Source: Spirosoma lacussanchae (GTDB lineage Bacteria > Bacteroidota > Bacteroidia > Cytophagales > Spirosomataceae). From it: a stretch of 64,000 bases of DNA. Within the stretch, counting starts at the first letter, position 1, and each line of letters opens with the position of its first letter. This document shows, piece after piece, positions 7,343 to 15,583 of this stretch. Where the stretch lies: the NCBI RefSeq assembly GCF_005870035.1, contig NZ_SWJG01000004.1, forward strand, positions 1-64,000, written 5' to 3'. Both the position numbers and the translations under genes were made by a program. The notes under the pieces are model-generated. The model searched no databases and was not told where the DNA came from. It was given only the letters and a program-made list of their open reading frames with translations.

Positions 7343-8946
7343 CCTAATTGCCTATTTAGAAACTTACGTTGCTGATCGGAAAGTGCGCTGGCACCATCCC
7401 GATCGAATAAACTGTAGATCTCGGCAATGGCTTCCGTGATCTTGCCCTGACCATAGGCCGAACCGACGGCGAACTTGGGCTTATCGGTACGCAACTTACG
7501 AAGTACGGCAAAAAAATCACCAAACTTATTCTGATTGTTACTCAGATACTCGTAGTGGACCATATGTCCAATCTCGTGAGATACTACGCCAGCCAGGGTG
7601 CCATCAATCCAGTCCAAATCGCGCTCGGCCTGTTCGAAGGTGGCCAGTGTGGCCGCCAGGTCAGCCTGAGCGCCCAGCGTCTTGCGGTTCACCTGTAAGA
7701 TATACGTGCCCAGGTTATTAACGCGCGTCTGCATGGGATAGTTGCCAGGAAAGTCAACAACTTCAACACCTGAGGGGCGAACACCATACAGCTTCTTAGC
7801 CTTGAACAGACCTGCATTAATCTGATTGGCCACCTCGACCGGTAGCTCGTCATACCCAGGCTGATTCATCAGTTTGTTCGTCAGGGCAAACTGCTTGGCC
7901 TCCGCAATGCTGGTGGCCGGCGTGAAGTCGTCACCAAATCGGTTGACGGGTTTTTGCGGCTTGCGGCCGGGCTGGGCGATAGGCGGCTCGATGCGATCGT
8001 TCGAGTTTTCGACGATCTGCAGAATGCCCTTTTTATTACGACCCAGATCCGGACGTCGACGCATCGCTTCCCGGTCTGATATCGCACTGTAATGATGCCG
8101 GCACCCCCACCCGCCTGCGTGTATGAACGGAACGTAGTTGCCTTTAGGCTTGCCAGAGAAAAAGCCGGTAGCCTTATTCTCATAGCCGCCGTAGGTATCC
8201 TGGGCAGTCCCGAATTTGTCGATCTCCGATCGCAGAAACACCTTCCCATCCCGAACCCGGCAGAACAGGCGAGTGCCGGCGATGGTGCCACCCAAATACA
8301 GAAACGCCGTCATGTTCAGCCCCTCGGCAAACGCCTGCTGAGCCACACGATCGGCCTGCTGGTAGGTGTCGTAGGCTACCGTGTTGTAATGTCGGCTCCA
8401 GACACCTTTCTGAGGAGCGTTTGGGTTCGTTGGATCGCCGACGATGAACTGTTTCAGGTTACGTTTGAAGCGCTCCAGCCCTACCCCGCTAGTCTTCTGC
8501 GCGTAGGCAAACTGCTGGACCTGGCGCCGAACGGTCGTGTCCTGGCTGAAGAGGTCGAACAGTCCTTTACTGACTATCTCCCCGTCGGGCTTGATGCCAA
8601 ACGTATCGGTCATTAATGACTCTACACGCTGCTCGACCTGTTCAAACAGAACCTGATTGACCTGCACACCTCCCATGGCCTCGCCGATCGCGCCCTGAAA
8701 GTATCCCTGGTTAAGCGTCTGGATGGTCAGCAGGTCAGTGCCGAACTGTTGCAGCACGGGCACATGGTAGCGTTTCTCCCAGCCCGGTAATAGCTTACCA
8801 AGGTGTTTGGGGCTGGCCAGTATGGTTTCGGCCGACTCCATCAGTAGCGCCAACAGGTCGACGTTAAGGGTCGCCAGTCGATTATCGAAGCTGGTCTGGA
8901 GGGCTTCGATCTGGGCAATGCGCTTTTTGGCCTCGGGTTCAGTCAT
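7327..8946 (-). CDS. Mu F-like head morphogenesis protein fused to a zincin-motif domain
   Basis: A 539-residue protein. The middle (about residues 170-310) has the Mu gpF/SPP1 gp7-type signature: AGTRLFCRVRDGKVF, then a spaced IHAGGWGCRHHY with the Cys-Arg-His cluster. Such minor head proteins sit near the portal and can enter the cell with the DNA. The C-terminal part carries SHEIGHMVHYEY, a zinc-metallopeptidase HExxH motif (His457, Glu458, His461), followed by a conserved-looking TEAIAEIYS that could supply the third ligand. A MuF domain with a variable C-terminal effector is known in temperate phages as MuF polymorphic toxins, so an injected protease is a fair inference. The start at 8946 overlaps the previous stop (ATGACTGA); the longer in-frame start is less likely. 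Confidence 0.75.
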   Translation of the reverse strand: MTEPEAKKRIAQIEALQTSFDNRLATLNVDLLALLMESAETILASPKHLGKLLPGWEKRYHVPVLQQFGTDLLTIQTLNQGYFQGAIGEAMGGVQVNQVLFEQVEQRVESLMTDTFGIKPDGEIVSKGLFDLFSQDTTVRRQVQQFAYAQKTSGVGLERFKRNLKQFIVGDPTNPNAPQKGVWSRHYNTVAYDTYQQADRVAQQAFAEGLNMTAFLYLGGTIAGTRLFCRVRDGKVFLRSEIDKFGTAQDTYGGYENKATGFFSGKPKGNYVPFIHAGGWGCRHHYSAISDREAMRRRPDLGRNKKGILQIVENSNDRIEPPIAQPGRKPQKPVNRFGDDFTPATSIAEAKQFALTNKLMNQPGYDELPVEVANQINAGLFKAKKLYGVRPSGVEVVDFPGNYPMQTRVNNLGTYILQVNRKTLGAQADLAATLATFEQAERDLDWIDGTLAGVVSHEIGHMVHYEYLSNNQNKFGDFFAVLRKLRTDKPKFAVGSAYGQGKITEAIAEIYSLFDRDGASALSDQQRKFLNRQLGWKLK

Positions 8947-9358
8947 TGCCTTGCGGTGGCCAGATATTCTGATAAATCTGATGATGGATATGACCAATCA
9001 TGTAAGCCCATGCTTCAGAGCTTATTTCCGCATTATGTGGCAGGTTGATTGAGTGAAACATAAACTCCACCACATGAAAAACCTCATGCGCTATTGCCGC
9101 AAGGTGCCTGTTATGCGTCGGGTATTCTCGTAACCGTAAGACGATACCACTACCGAGAATAGATGCCGTTCGGCCGTCTTGGTACGAAGACATTGGACCG
9201 ATCAATTCCATCCACTCATCAACCAATGAAGGATTCATAAACCGGGATAAGCCATCGCGTAACCGATCGTCGTTTTCAGCTATAGAAACATATAACTGGC
9301 GATTATATGGATCAAGATCGATTAAGAAGCGACGGGATGTTTCTTTAAATTTAGCCAT
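8939..9358 (-). CDS. Small zincin-like protein in the head operon
   Basis: A 139-residue protein with AHEVFHVVEF (His91, Glu92, His95), a classical HExxH zinc-binding helix, and downstream ISSEAWAYMIGHIHHQI that may give the third Glu ligand. No signal peptide or membrane segment. It lies between portal and MuF-zincin genes, overlapping the latter by 8 bases. Two adjacent genes with zincin motifs suggest related functions, for example a protease and its regulator or paired effectors; that is inference. Confidence 0.65.
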   Translation of the reverse strand: MAKFKETSRRFLIDLDPYNRQLYVSIAENDDRLRDGLSRFMNPSLVDEWMELIGPMSSYQDGRTASILGSGIVLRLREYPTHNRHLAAIAHEVFHVVEFMFHSINLPHNAEISSEAWAYMIGHIHHQIYQNIWPPQGND

Positions 9359-9369
9359 GTGAATGAGTT

Positions 9370-11193
9370 CTAAGCCCCAATAGACATCTCAACCGGCCGC
9401 GGCAACATGGCCATCAGCTTATCGACCTTCGCCATGACCAGCCGGTCCCGCTCAGTATAGGGCAAATCGTAGAACGTAGGCGACTCGATCTCCAGCTCCC
9501 CGAAAATCACGTCAACGTTCGCCCGAAGTACCGCCAAGGTCTGGGGTATGCGACCGGTGCTATCGAAGAACTCAAACGCATCGAGCGTCTGCGCGAAGTA
9601 GGGCACGTGCTGCTTTTTGATGAAGTACCGCTCCAGGGCTGTCGGGTCCGCTTCGTAGCGTTTGCGGGCGATATCATCGAGGATCTGTTCGATCTCAAAA
9701 TCCGGAGCACCCGCATCCCGGGCGGCCTTCAGATCGGCATACAGCTGAGACAGGCCTGACAGCTTCAGATCACGCGGAAACTCGTACAGGGTTTCGACGG
9801 TACCGCTGATGTTCATCAGCTTGATCAGGAGCCGAACGATTGACTTGTAGACAGCCGACTTCTGATCAGCGAAGGGCAGCAGGGTGTTGTTCTGATCATC
9901 GCGGCTCACCACGTACTCAGTAGCCGTCTGGGGCTGATCTGGACGCGGGCCACTGGGGCGTACCTGCGAATCCGACGAAAACACAGTCTGGTAGATCTGC
10001 ACGATCAGGTTCTGAATCTTCTCGTCGAAACCCTGAACCGTTTCCAGGTCGGGCTTTTCGGTGAAGCTGAGCTTCGACAGATCCATGATTTTATCCTCAT
10101 CATCCGGCATAGGACGACGGAGCACGTCCTGTTCACTGGTGTGGCTTAAATAACCGGTACCGTGGCATTTTTTACAGGTTGTGCCCAGGATAGGCACTTT
10201 GCCGTCATTACAACCCCTCGACGTACCCGTAACCGGATCCGTTTCCCCCGGGCAGGCGGGCGCGTACTCGTAGCGACGTGGGTAGGCATGAAGCGAGGTA
10301 ACCAGGTCGTTTTTAGACTTCAGATCAAGCAGCTCTTTGAACTGTTCGAGGGCAGCATGAAACAGGGGCGACACGTTGGAGCTGTTGCCGGTCTGGGCAT
10401 CGGGCATGTAGCCCAGCCGTACCGCCTGTACTTCGTCGATATTGAGGACGTAGGTGGCTACGAAGTATTTCCGCTCGTTGTTCAGCTCAAACACCTCGTA
10501 GATGCCAGGCAGGTCCTGACGGCCGTCGCCATACTCAAAATACCGATAGGTGTACTGACCCGTTAGGCACAGGTAGTCGGTCGCGTACCGACGTTCGCCC
10601 TCGACACCAGTGTAGGCCACCAGAATCGATAAGACGAGGAAGTCGAGCCGCCCCCGGGTGTACCGGTAATTCAGCACCGACGGCGCTTCAAACAGAATCG
10701 CGTATGGCCGTGCCCGTTCGCCCCTACTGGCATCGAAGGGCGCAAAGTCCAACACCAGAAAAGCGTTGGGGTCGTATAGGCTGACCAGATCGTAATGAAC
10801 CGACAGGTAATCGTCGAGGCTCCCTCGGCTACTGCTGTTCTCTCCACCAAAATCGTTGAGCACGTCCTGCAGATCCCGTTGGTCCCGTTCAGTCGTACCC
10901 GAAAAGTTGAGCCCCTTCTTGATATCCTGTATGCGGCTGATCTGGCCGAACTTCTTGACCAGTGGGCTGGACGTCGACGACAGGTTCTGATGCGTGAGCT
11001 GCAGGCGCTGCTTATACTCATCGTCTTCCTCCCGGCGAATAAACCTCGTCAGGAAGCGCTCATAGTCGTGGCCAGACAGAATCGTCAGATAGTCACGTCG
11101 GAGCTCAACGGTACGGTCATACGCCGAATGACGAAGGCCTTCAATAACTTGACGGGTGATCTCCTGCGCCTGGTCAGGTGTCAACGTGGGCAT
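9370..11193 (-). CDS. Phage portal protein
   Basis: A 607-residue protein directly downstream of the large terminase and upstream of head morphogenesis genes, the usual portal position and size. The N-terminal half is mixed with several Tyr-rich beta stretches (about residues 130-260), and the C-terminal third is long-helical, as in portal stem and crown regions. Unusually, about residues 315-350 hold a cysteine cluster (CPG..., GCNDGK, CKKCHGTG), a DnaJ-like CxxCHGTG zinc knuckle not typical of portals. The portal forms the dodecameric DNA channel. Assignment rests on context and architecture. Confidence 0.75.
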   Translation of the reverse strand: MPTLTPDQAQEITRQVIEGLRHSAYDRTVELRRDYLTILSGHDYERFLTRFIRREEDDEYKQRLQLTHQNLSSTSSPLVKKFGQISRIQDIKKGLNFSGTTERDQRDLQDVLNDFGGENSSSRGSLDDYLSVHYDLVSLYDPNAFLVLDFAPFDASRGERARPYAILFEAPSVLNYRYTRGRLDFLVLSILVAYTGVEGERRYATDYLCLTGQYTYRYFEYGDGRQDLPGIYEVFELNNERKYFVATYVLNIDEVQAVRLGYMPDAQTGNSSNVSPLFHAALEQFKELLDLKSKNDLVTSLHAYPRRYEYAPACPGETDPVTGTSRGCNDGKVPILGTTCKKCHGTGYLSHTSEQDVLRRPMPDDEDKIMDLSKLSFTEKPDLETVQGFDEKIQNLIVQIYQTVFSSDSQVRPSGPRPDQPQTATEYVVSRDDQNNTLLPFADQKSAVYKSIVRLLIKLMNISGTVETLYEFPRDLKLSGLSQLYADLKAARDAGAPDFEIEQILDDIARKRYEADPTALERYFIKKQHVPYFAQTLDAFEFFDSTGRIPQTLAVLRANVDVIFGELEIESPTFYDLPYTERDRLVMAKVDKLMAMLPRPVEMSIGA

Positions 11194-11431
11194 GGTCGAA
11201 AGATGGGTTGAAAGCCCTGTACGACCGGGCAGGCCAGGTAAGAACCAATAACACCCGTAAAATACGAGTATAATTCATAATTTTTCAACAAAAGCCACTC
11301 ACCTATTGGACCGCTCGCCGATATATAGCCAAAACATCATGTATGAGAACGAGAGAACTAAAAATCCTGCTGAAATTAGCAGCCCGCCTAACGGCCATCG
11401 AAGGCAAACTCAAAACCATCAACAAACGCTC

Positions 11432-11578
11432 ATGAAACTCAAAGTCACCCCCACTGTCATTGCCCTGCTCTCGGCCGCGGTTATCGTGTCTGCCTGGGAG
11501 ATGCGGCCCCTGCTGCTCGGCATCAGCGTAGCCTGCTGGGTCATGGCCGTAGGGTATTACATCTTTAGTCGCTTGTAG
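11432..11578 (+). CDS. Possible small two-segment membrane protein on the opposite strand
   Basis: A 48-residue frame starting MKLKVTPTVIALLSAA with two hydrophobic helices (about residues 7-24 and 29-45), in the 370-base gap between terminase and portal. It is the only plus-strand candidate in the late region and its end overlaps the terminase 3' end by 14 bases. A two-helix peptide fits a holin- or pinholin-like or superinfection role, but no clear promoter was found. Chance is possible. Confidence 0.35.
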   Translation: MKLKVTPTVIALLSAAVIVSAWEMRPLLLGISVACWVMAVGYYIFSRL

Positions 11579-13013
11579 TCTCCTCCCCGATCTTACCCCG
11601 CTGTTTTTTCCATTCTCGAAAGGCATCCCAGAGAACGGCTCCGACCCCGTAGGTAAACATCGACAGGGCGTGGCCGTTCTTTTCGTATTTGTCGCCCTTG
11701 GCATCTTTGGCGTGTTCCTTTTTGATACCAGTCGAATCCTCCAGGGTAGTGGCCAGGTCCTCGATCAGCGTGGGACAGGCCTTCTCGTCGATCAGGATCT
11801 CGATACGTCGCCCGTTCCAGATCACCACCCCCGCCAGCACATCATTGATAAAATCCCGCATAACCGACGACACCGTTACGGCTTTGTTGACCTGGTTCGA
11901 TCGGTTGTGAAGGTAAGGCGCCAGGGACGTTCTGACCCTGTCGAACCGTCTGAAGTTGCCTTCGCCCTCTACCCTGTTCTCGCCCTGCCGGTCACCATGG
12001 TACGTAACTGGCCTGGGGTACTTGATCAGGTAATCAGTGATCAGTCGACCGCACAGCCGGTCGGTTCGGTTGTTGGGTGTAGCCAGGCAGTATTCCCTGA
12101 AGAAGCGGATCTGGAGCACGAACGGCTGTAGATCGACCTGGAAACAGCCCATTGTCATGTAGGGCACTGTGTTGAAGTCAAGCGAGATATGCACGTCGTT
12201 GGTCAGCTCTGGCAGGAACGGCACCGTTCCGGTGTGGCGGCCGTAGTCGAACTCGTGATACCATTCGCCCCCGGTCTTTTCTTTCACATCCCAGTTACCC
12301 TCGACGAAGATCTTGTACTTGATCGGATTGGTCAGCTTGAGCATGTTCAACGACTCCCTGAATGATGGCTCAAGGGCGGCATTGTCGTCAATCGTCATCG
12401 GGATGTAGCAGACGTAATCGGGCAGCGTGCCCGCTAGGAATTTGTCGTAGAACTCTTCCCGTACCCAGGTGCTCGTTGGGTTGACTGTGATGAAGAGGAT
12501 CGGGTGAGGCTGCTTACCGACGTGCTTCGGAATAAAGTACGACCCTAACCGTTCCAGGGCCTTGTCGTAGGTTGCGCGTTGCAGCTCCTCAGCCTGTTCG
12601 AGCCAGATCCAGTTCATCTCTAAGCCGTTCCAGCGCTTTCGCTCTTTGTCGGTGGCGTCCTGCTCGGCGAAAAACTGAAAGCTGCCCCCGTTGGTAAACT
12701 TCCATTGAAACTGGGGATCGCCTTTGAACTGCTTGACGAACGACTGGGGCATCAGCTTCTCGATCGTGGGCAGTGTCGTCGTGCGCAGGTTGGGCAGGGT
12801 GTCACGCACGACCATCGAACGCGCCCCCGGAAACCGTCTGTGTAAGGTGACCAGCGTACCCCCAACGCCGAAAGTTTTGCCACCGCGGACGGCCCCACCG
12901 CAAACAATGATGCGATATTTACCCGAATGGGCAGCATTAAAGAGTTGAGCCGCCTTGGGGAACAAGGACGGCTCGAAACTCACCTGCGTATTGAGGGTTG
13001 GGGCAATGGTCAT
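11565..13013 (-). CDS. terL: Phage terminase large subunit
   Basis: The 482-residue DNA-packaging motor. The N-terminal ATPase domain has a Walker A-like GGAVRGGKT (about residues 38-46), Walker B MNWIWLEQAEE (about 132-142) and a coupling motif FITVNPT (about 173-179). The C-terminal RNase H-like nuclease begins at VHISLDFNT (about 268-276), with acidic residues further on. It cuts concatemers and threads DNA through the portal encoded next. The start overlaps the preceding small gene as ATGA. Length is normal for the family. Confidence 0.93.
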   Translation of the reverse strand: MTIAPTLNTQVSFEPSLFPKAAQLFNAAHSGKYRIIVCGGAVRGGKTFGVGGTLVTLHRRFPGARSMVVRDTLPNLRTTTLPTIEKLMPQSFVKQFKGDPQFQWKFTNGGSFQFFAEQDATDKERKRWNGLEMNWIWLEQAEELQRATYDKALERLGSYFIPKHVGKQPHPILFITVNPTSTWVREEFYDKFLAGTLPDYVCYIPMTIDDNAALEPSFRESLNMLKLTNPIKYKIFVEGNWDVKEKTGGEWYHEFDYGRHTGTVPFLPELTNDVHISLDFNTVPYMTMGCFQVDLQPFVLQIRFFREYCLATPNNRTDRLCGRLITDYLIKYPRPVTYHGDRQGENRVEGEGNFRRFDRVRTSLAPYLHNRSNQVNKAVTVSSVMRDFINDVLAGVVIWNGRRIEILIDEKACPTLIEDLATTLEDSTGIKKEHAKDAKGDKYEKNGHALSMFTYGVGAVLWDAFREWKKQRGKIGEETTSD

Positions 13014-13246
13014 GCAATCTGAATGAATGCAATATCAAGTCGGAATTGTGAATCAGTGCCTACTCCTACGTAGAACAGATGACGGCTATTGATCTGTAGT
13101 AAGCCAAATCCCCAGCAGCTTTCTGCTGACCCGTCAGCCATTTGCATATTCTGCCTGTTGAACAAATTATAGGGTTTGTACAAGACCTTGCCTATACGTC
13201 TAAACTGAGGGCTGACATTGAAGTATGTTAAATCGAATGCTTTCAT
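13010..13246 (-). CDS. Small phage protein of unknown function
   Basis: A 78-residue protein, MKAFDLTYFNVSPQFRRIGK..., with beta-rich, aromatic composition. Its stop overlaps the terminase start by four bases (ATGA), supporting translation in the packaging operon. No membrane segment or known motif. Function unknown. Confidence 0.55.
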   Translation of the reverse strand: MKAFDLTYFNVSPQFRRIGKVLYKPYNLFNRQNMQMADGSAESCWGFGLLQINSRHLFYVGVGTDSQFRLDIAFIQIA

Positions 13247-13282
13247 GAGCTATCCGTTTACCGCCCGGTCGGCGCTGTTTTG

Positions 13283-13642
13283 TCAAAGTTTGGCCTTAAC
13301 CAGTTGTGAAAACTTGGCCTTCTTACCCGCCAACATGCGTAGGTTGTGCGCCGATATCTGCACTTTCGGCTGCGTATTGATCACTTCCAGAAACCGGGTA
13401 GCCGCATCAATAATATTGCTGAAGTAGGGCCGAACACCCCCACCTTGCCAGACCTGCAGGAACCGGGTAGCAAAGCGTTCAGCGGCCTGTGTGTCTTTCT
13501 CCCCAAACCGGCTATAGTGCAGACTGCACAAAGCTGAATGGGTCGTCTTGTAACTGACATCGGGCGTGAAATCGAAATTGGAACACTCCTTTTGATAGGG
13601 TGTTGTCGAATTATTGTTCGAGCAAGTTTCGGGCTGATTCAT
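13283..13642 (-). CDS. Phage protein of unknown function between the terminase genes
   Basis: A 119-residue protein starting MNQPETCSNNNSTTPYQKE; a longer frame exists, but its N-terminal part lies inside terS and reads like an out-of-frame translation, so I use the internal ATG. The C-terminal half (about residues 50-119) is helical and basic, ending AHNLRMLAGKKAKFSQLVKAKL-like. It may bind DNA or terminase, but no family is recognised. Confidence 0.55.
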   Translation of the reverse strand: MNQPETCSNNNSTTPYQKECSNFDFTPDVSYKTTHSALCSLHYSRFGEKDTQAAERFATRFLQVWQGGGVRPYFSNIIDAATRFLEVINTQPKVQISAHNLRMLAGKKAKFSQLVKAKL

Positions 13643-13661
13643 AAGTCTCTTGAGATAGCGG

Positions 13662-14405
13662 TTAAAACAAAATCGTAGTCCCGTCGGGCAGCGTGTACCC
13701 CTGCAGGTTCTTCGGCTGGTTCGCATCGCCCGGCAACTGTTTGTATCGGCCGTGCAGCTGGAGAACCTTATCAAGCGCGTTCTCCGCTGAGTACAGCTCG
13801 ACCTTCGGACCATACTCAGTAAATGAGAGCGTCTTGATACGACCCTCGGCTTTGGCCTTGGCCAGCTTCACCAGGTCGACGTCGATCTCTTCAACCCAGA
13901 CAGCTTCACCAGGCACATCCCGATACGCATTGGGGTTTCGTTCCAGTTCGAGGGTATAGCGTATCCCCTGCAACTCCCTACGCTTCTGTTCGGCCTTGTG
14001 GGTGCCCAGCTCATCACCGCCAAGCATGGCTATCCGGGCGAACTCTTCTTCGAACTCCATCTCCGCGTCCAACTCCTCAATCAGCTGCTGCAGCGGCTTT
14101 CTGACCATAGGCGTACGTAACACGGTCTTGATGGATAGAAAGTCATTGATTCGGGATCTTGCAATGTCGGTAAAGTGTTTGACGGCTTCGCCTGCCGACA
14201 TGCCAATCTGTTCGCCGAGGAAGCTCACAGCCGCCTGAATATCAGGTTTCGTCAAGTTCTCATGCCCGATCCGGTTCGCTGTACGCTGCGAGTATCCAGC
14301 CCGTCTGGCGGCTTCAGATGCGTTAAGACAATCAAGATATTCGATCACGAACTTCCGCTGGCGAGCGCTGAGCTTATCAAGAGGGTTTTGAACTGGGGCT
14401 TCCAT
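13662..14405 (-). CDS. terS: Phage terminase small subunit
   Basis: A 247-residue protein. Residues about 10-60 have the terminase small-subunit signature: LSARQRKFVIEYLDCLNASE followed by AARRAGYSQRTANRIG, a helix-turn-helix used to recognise packaging sites. A predicted coiled oligomerisation region follows, then an extra C-terminal part with VELYSAENALDKVLQLHGRY, found in many TerS proteins. It lies 5' of terL with two small genes between. It directs TerL to the phage genome. Confidence 0.88.
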   Translation of the reverse strand: MEAPVQNPLDKLSARQRKFVIEYLDCLNASEAARRAGYSQRTANRIGHENLTKPDIQAAVSFLGEQIGMSAGEAVKHFTDIARSRINDFLSIKTVLRTPMVRKPLQQLIEELDAEMEFEEEFARIAMLGGDELGTHKAEQKRRELQGIRYTLELERNPNAYRDVPGEAVWVEEIDVDLVKLAKAKAEGRIKTLSFTEYGPKVELYSAENALDKVLQLHGRYKQLPGDANQPKNLQGYTLPDGTTILF

Positions 14406-14453
14406 ATACGCACTAAATTACCATGAAACGATTCAAATTCGTATTTGTGACAA

Positions 14454-14816
14454 TCAGAATACCACACTCCGGATTGTTATAACGGTAAGTTTGTACTGCT
14501 CCACAGACCGAATGATTTGGTAAATGGCTCCTTCACGTTCGTTAGCCTCCTGGAATGCTTTCTGATCAGCTTTCTGGCTATCTGAGCCTACTTTAAACTC
14601 GAAAAGGTATAGACGGCCCCGTTTGAAGTACTGAGAATCACAGCGGCCTTTCCTGATCCCTATGGCGGTATTGCGCACACCTCGTCTCCCTCCGACACTA
14701 TTGTTGAGATTGGCGTGGACTAGGTGCCGATCGTCGGGGTATTCGTCGACGTGCCACTGATAACATTCAGCCTGTAGACGGTCATGCGTCCAGTTATTTT
14801 CCTTGATCTGTGTCAT
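14454..14816 (-). CDS. VRR-NUC-like PD-(D/E)XK nuclease (probable)
   Basis: A 120-residue protein with features of the VRR-NUC fold: a conserved Asn (NTAIG), GRCDSQYF where the Asp would be catalytic, LYLFEFKVG giving the E-x-K pair, then SQKADQKAFQEA and GAIYQIIRSVEQY near the C terminus. Phage versions act as Holliday-junction or flap nucleases in replication and packaging. It overlaps the GNAT gene by 23 bases and is the last early gene before terS. The expected Pro of PD-x is replaced, so activity is likely but not certain. Confidence 0.65.
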   Translation of the reverse strand: MTQIKENNWTHDRLQAECYQWHVDEYPDDRHLVHANLNNSVGGRRGVRNTAIGIRKGRCDSQYFKRGRLYLFEFKVGSDSQKADQKAFQEANEREGAIYQIIRSVEQYKLTVITIRSVVF

Positions 14817-15231
14817 CTATGTAAGGGTGATTTACTTTGGCTAATAACCGCTTCATAGCGGGAGATATGGGAAGTGAAATAGCGAATGTGCCATATCGTT
14901 GAACGAAGGAGGGCCAGGCCTTCTGAATCAGGCCTTCTCCGCGTGCATAGGGGTGGATCCATGCCCAGTTTAAATACCATCCGCTTTCGTTTTGAAGAAA
15001 GTGAACCGCGCCTACCGGCTCCACATTCATAAAGAACAGATAAGCCTCCCCGGCTGGTGCTTTGTAATTGTACTGAAGAAAATCGTAGTGCATCTCGCGT
15101 CGAAAATAGCGGGCAAAGGCCTCCACGGCTTTTCGCTGACTTTGGTACGATTGGATGTCTACCAACATATAGCCATCCATCAGTTTGTGATGGGTTAGCA
15201 GTTTGGGGGTAATGATGTCGTAACGGCTCAT
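14794..15231 (-). CDS. GNAT-like acetyltransferase
   Basis: A 145-residue protein with a GNAT-like core: a beta strand (EAYLFFMNVEPVGAVHFL), then WYLNWAWIHPYARGEGLIQ, whose R-G-E-G segment stands where the acetyl-CoA pyrophosphate loop would be, and a helix KAWPSFVQRYG. Proteins of this size recur in Bacteroidota phage replication regions. Substrate unknown; modification of a host or phage protein is possible. It is the first gene downstream of the GGGACA repeat region, and its 3' end overlaps the nuclease gene. Confidence 0.6.
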   Translation of the reverse strand: MSRYDIITPKLLTHHKLMDGYMLVDIQSYQSQRKAVEAFARYFRREMHYDFLQYNYKAPAGEAYLFFMNVEPVGAVHFLQNESGWYLNWAWIHPYARGEGLIQKAWPSFVQRYGTFAISLPISPAMKRLLAKVNHPYIDDTDQGK

Positions 15232-15583
15232 AGATTTTGATTGTCCCCACTTTTCTTGTTGTCCCTACCCTGTCCCTCCCGGTTTTCAGGTGAGAGGGGA
15301 CAGATAATAATCTGAATTACTGATACTTACACCTACTGTCCCTACTTACCCCCCTTTTTTCTCGTTTTTTGATTTTCTATATATACGAGATACATATATA
15401 AGCGTAATCCAGTATACCCTATTCCTTACCCCTTCTTTACTCTTGTAATATTATTTATTGAAAAAAGTAAGGACAGTAGGGACAGAGGGGATAAGTAGCT
15501 CAAAAACTGAACGTTAGCTGTCCCCCCTTTGGTCAAAAAAAGTAGGGCCAAAAGGGGGGACAGCATCAAAAGGGGGGACAATA
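15232..15583. repeat. GGGACA/TGTCCC iteron array with AT-rich core, candidate phage replication origin
   Basis: Nine exact copies of TGTCCC or its complement occur in about 340 bases. TGTCCC copies begin at 15242, 15260, 15271, 15337 and 15519; GGGACA copies begin at 15297, 15479, 15557 and 15575. An AGGACA variant is at 15470. About 0.2 copies would be expected by chance. The copies flank an AT-rich stretch (15355-15465) with TATATATA-type runs. No gene is visible. Iterons plus an unwinding-like AT core within the replication gene block fit a theta origin; a multi-site operator is the alternative. Confidence 0.6.
15517..15564 (-). repeat. Long hairpin at the edge of the iteron array
   Basis: GCTGTCCCCCCTTT-GG and CCAAAAGGGGGGACAGC form a 16-bp stem with one bulged base and a 15-nt A-rich loop. 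Both arms contain an iteron copy. It lies just downstream of the exonuclease stop on the minus strand. No T-run follows the stem, so termination is uncertain. It could be an origin cruciform or a primer-RNA structure. Confidence 0.55.

Noticed and set aside
15232-15583. CRISPR-like array
   Set aside because: The repeated unit is only six bases, on both strands, with irregular spacing; no cas genes are present.
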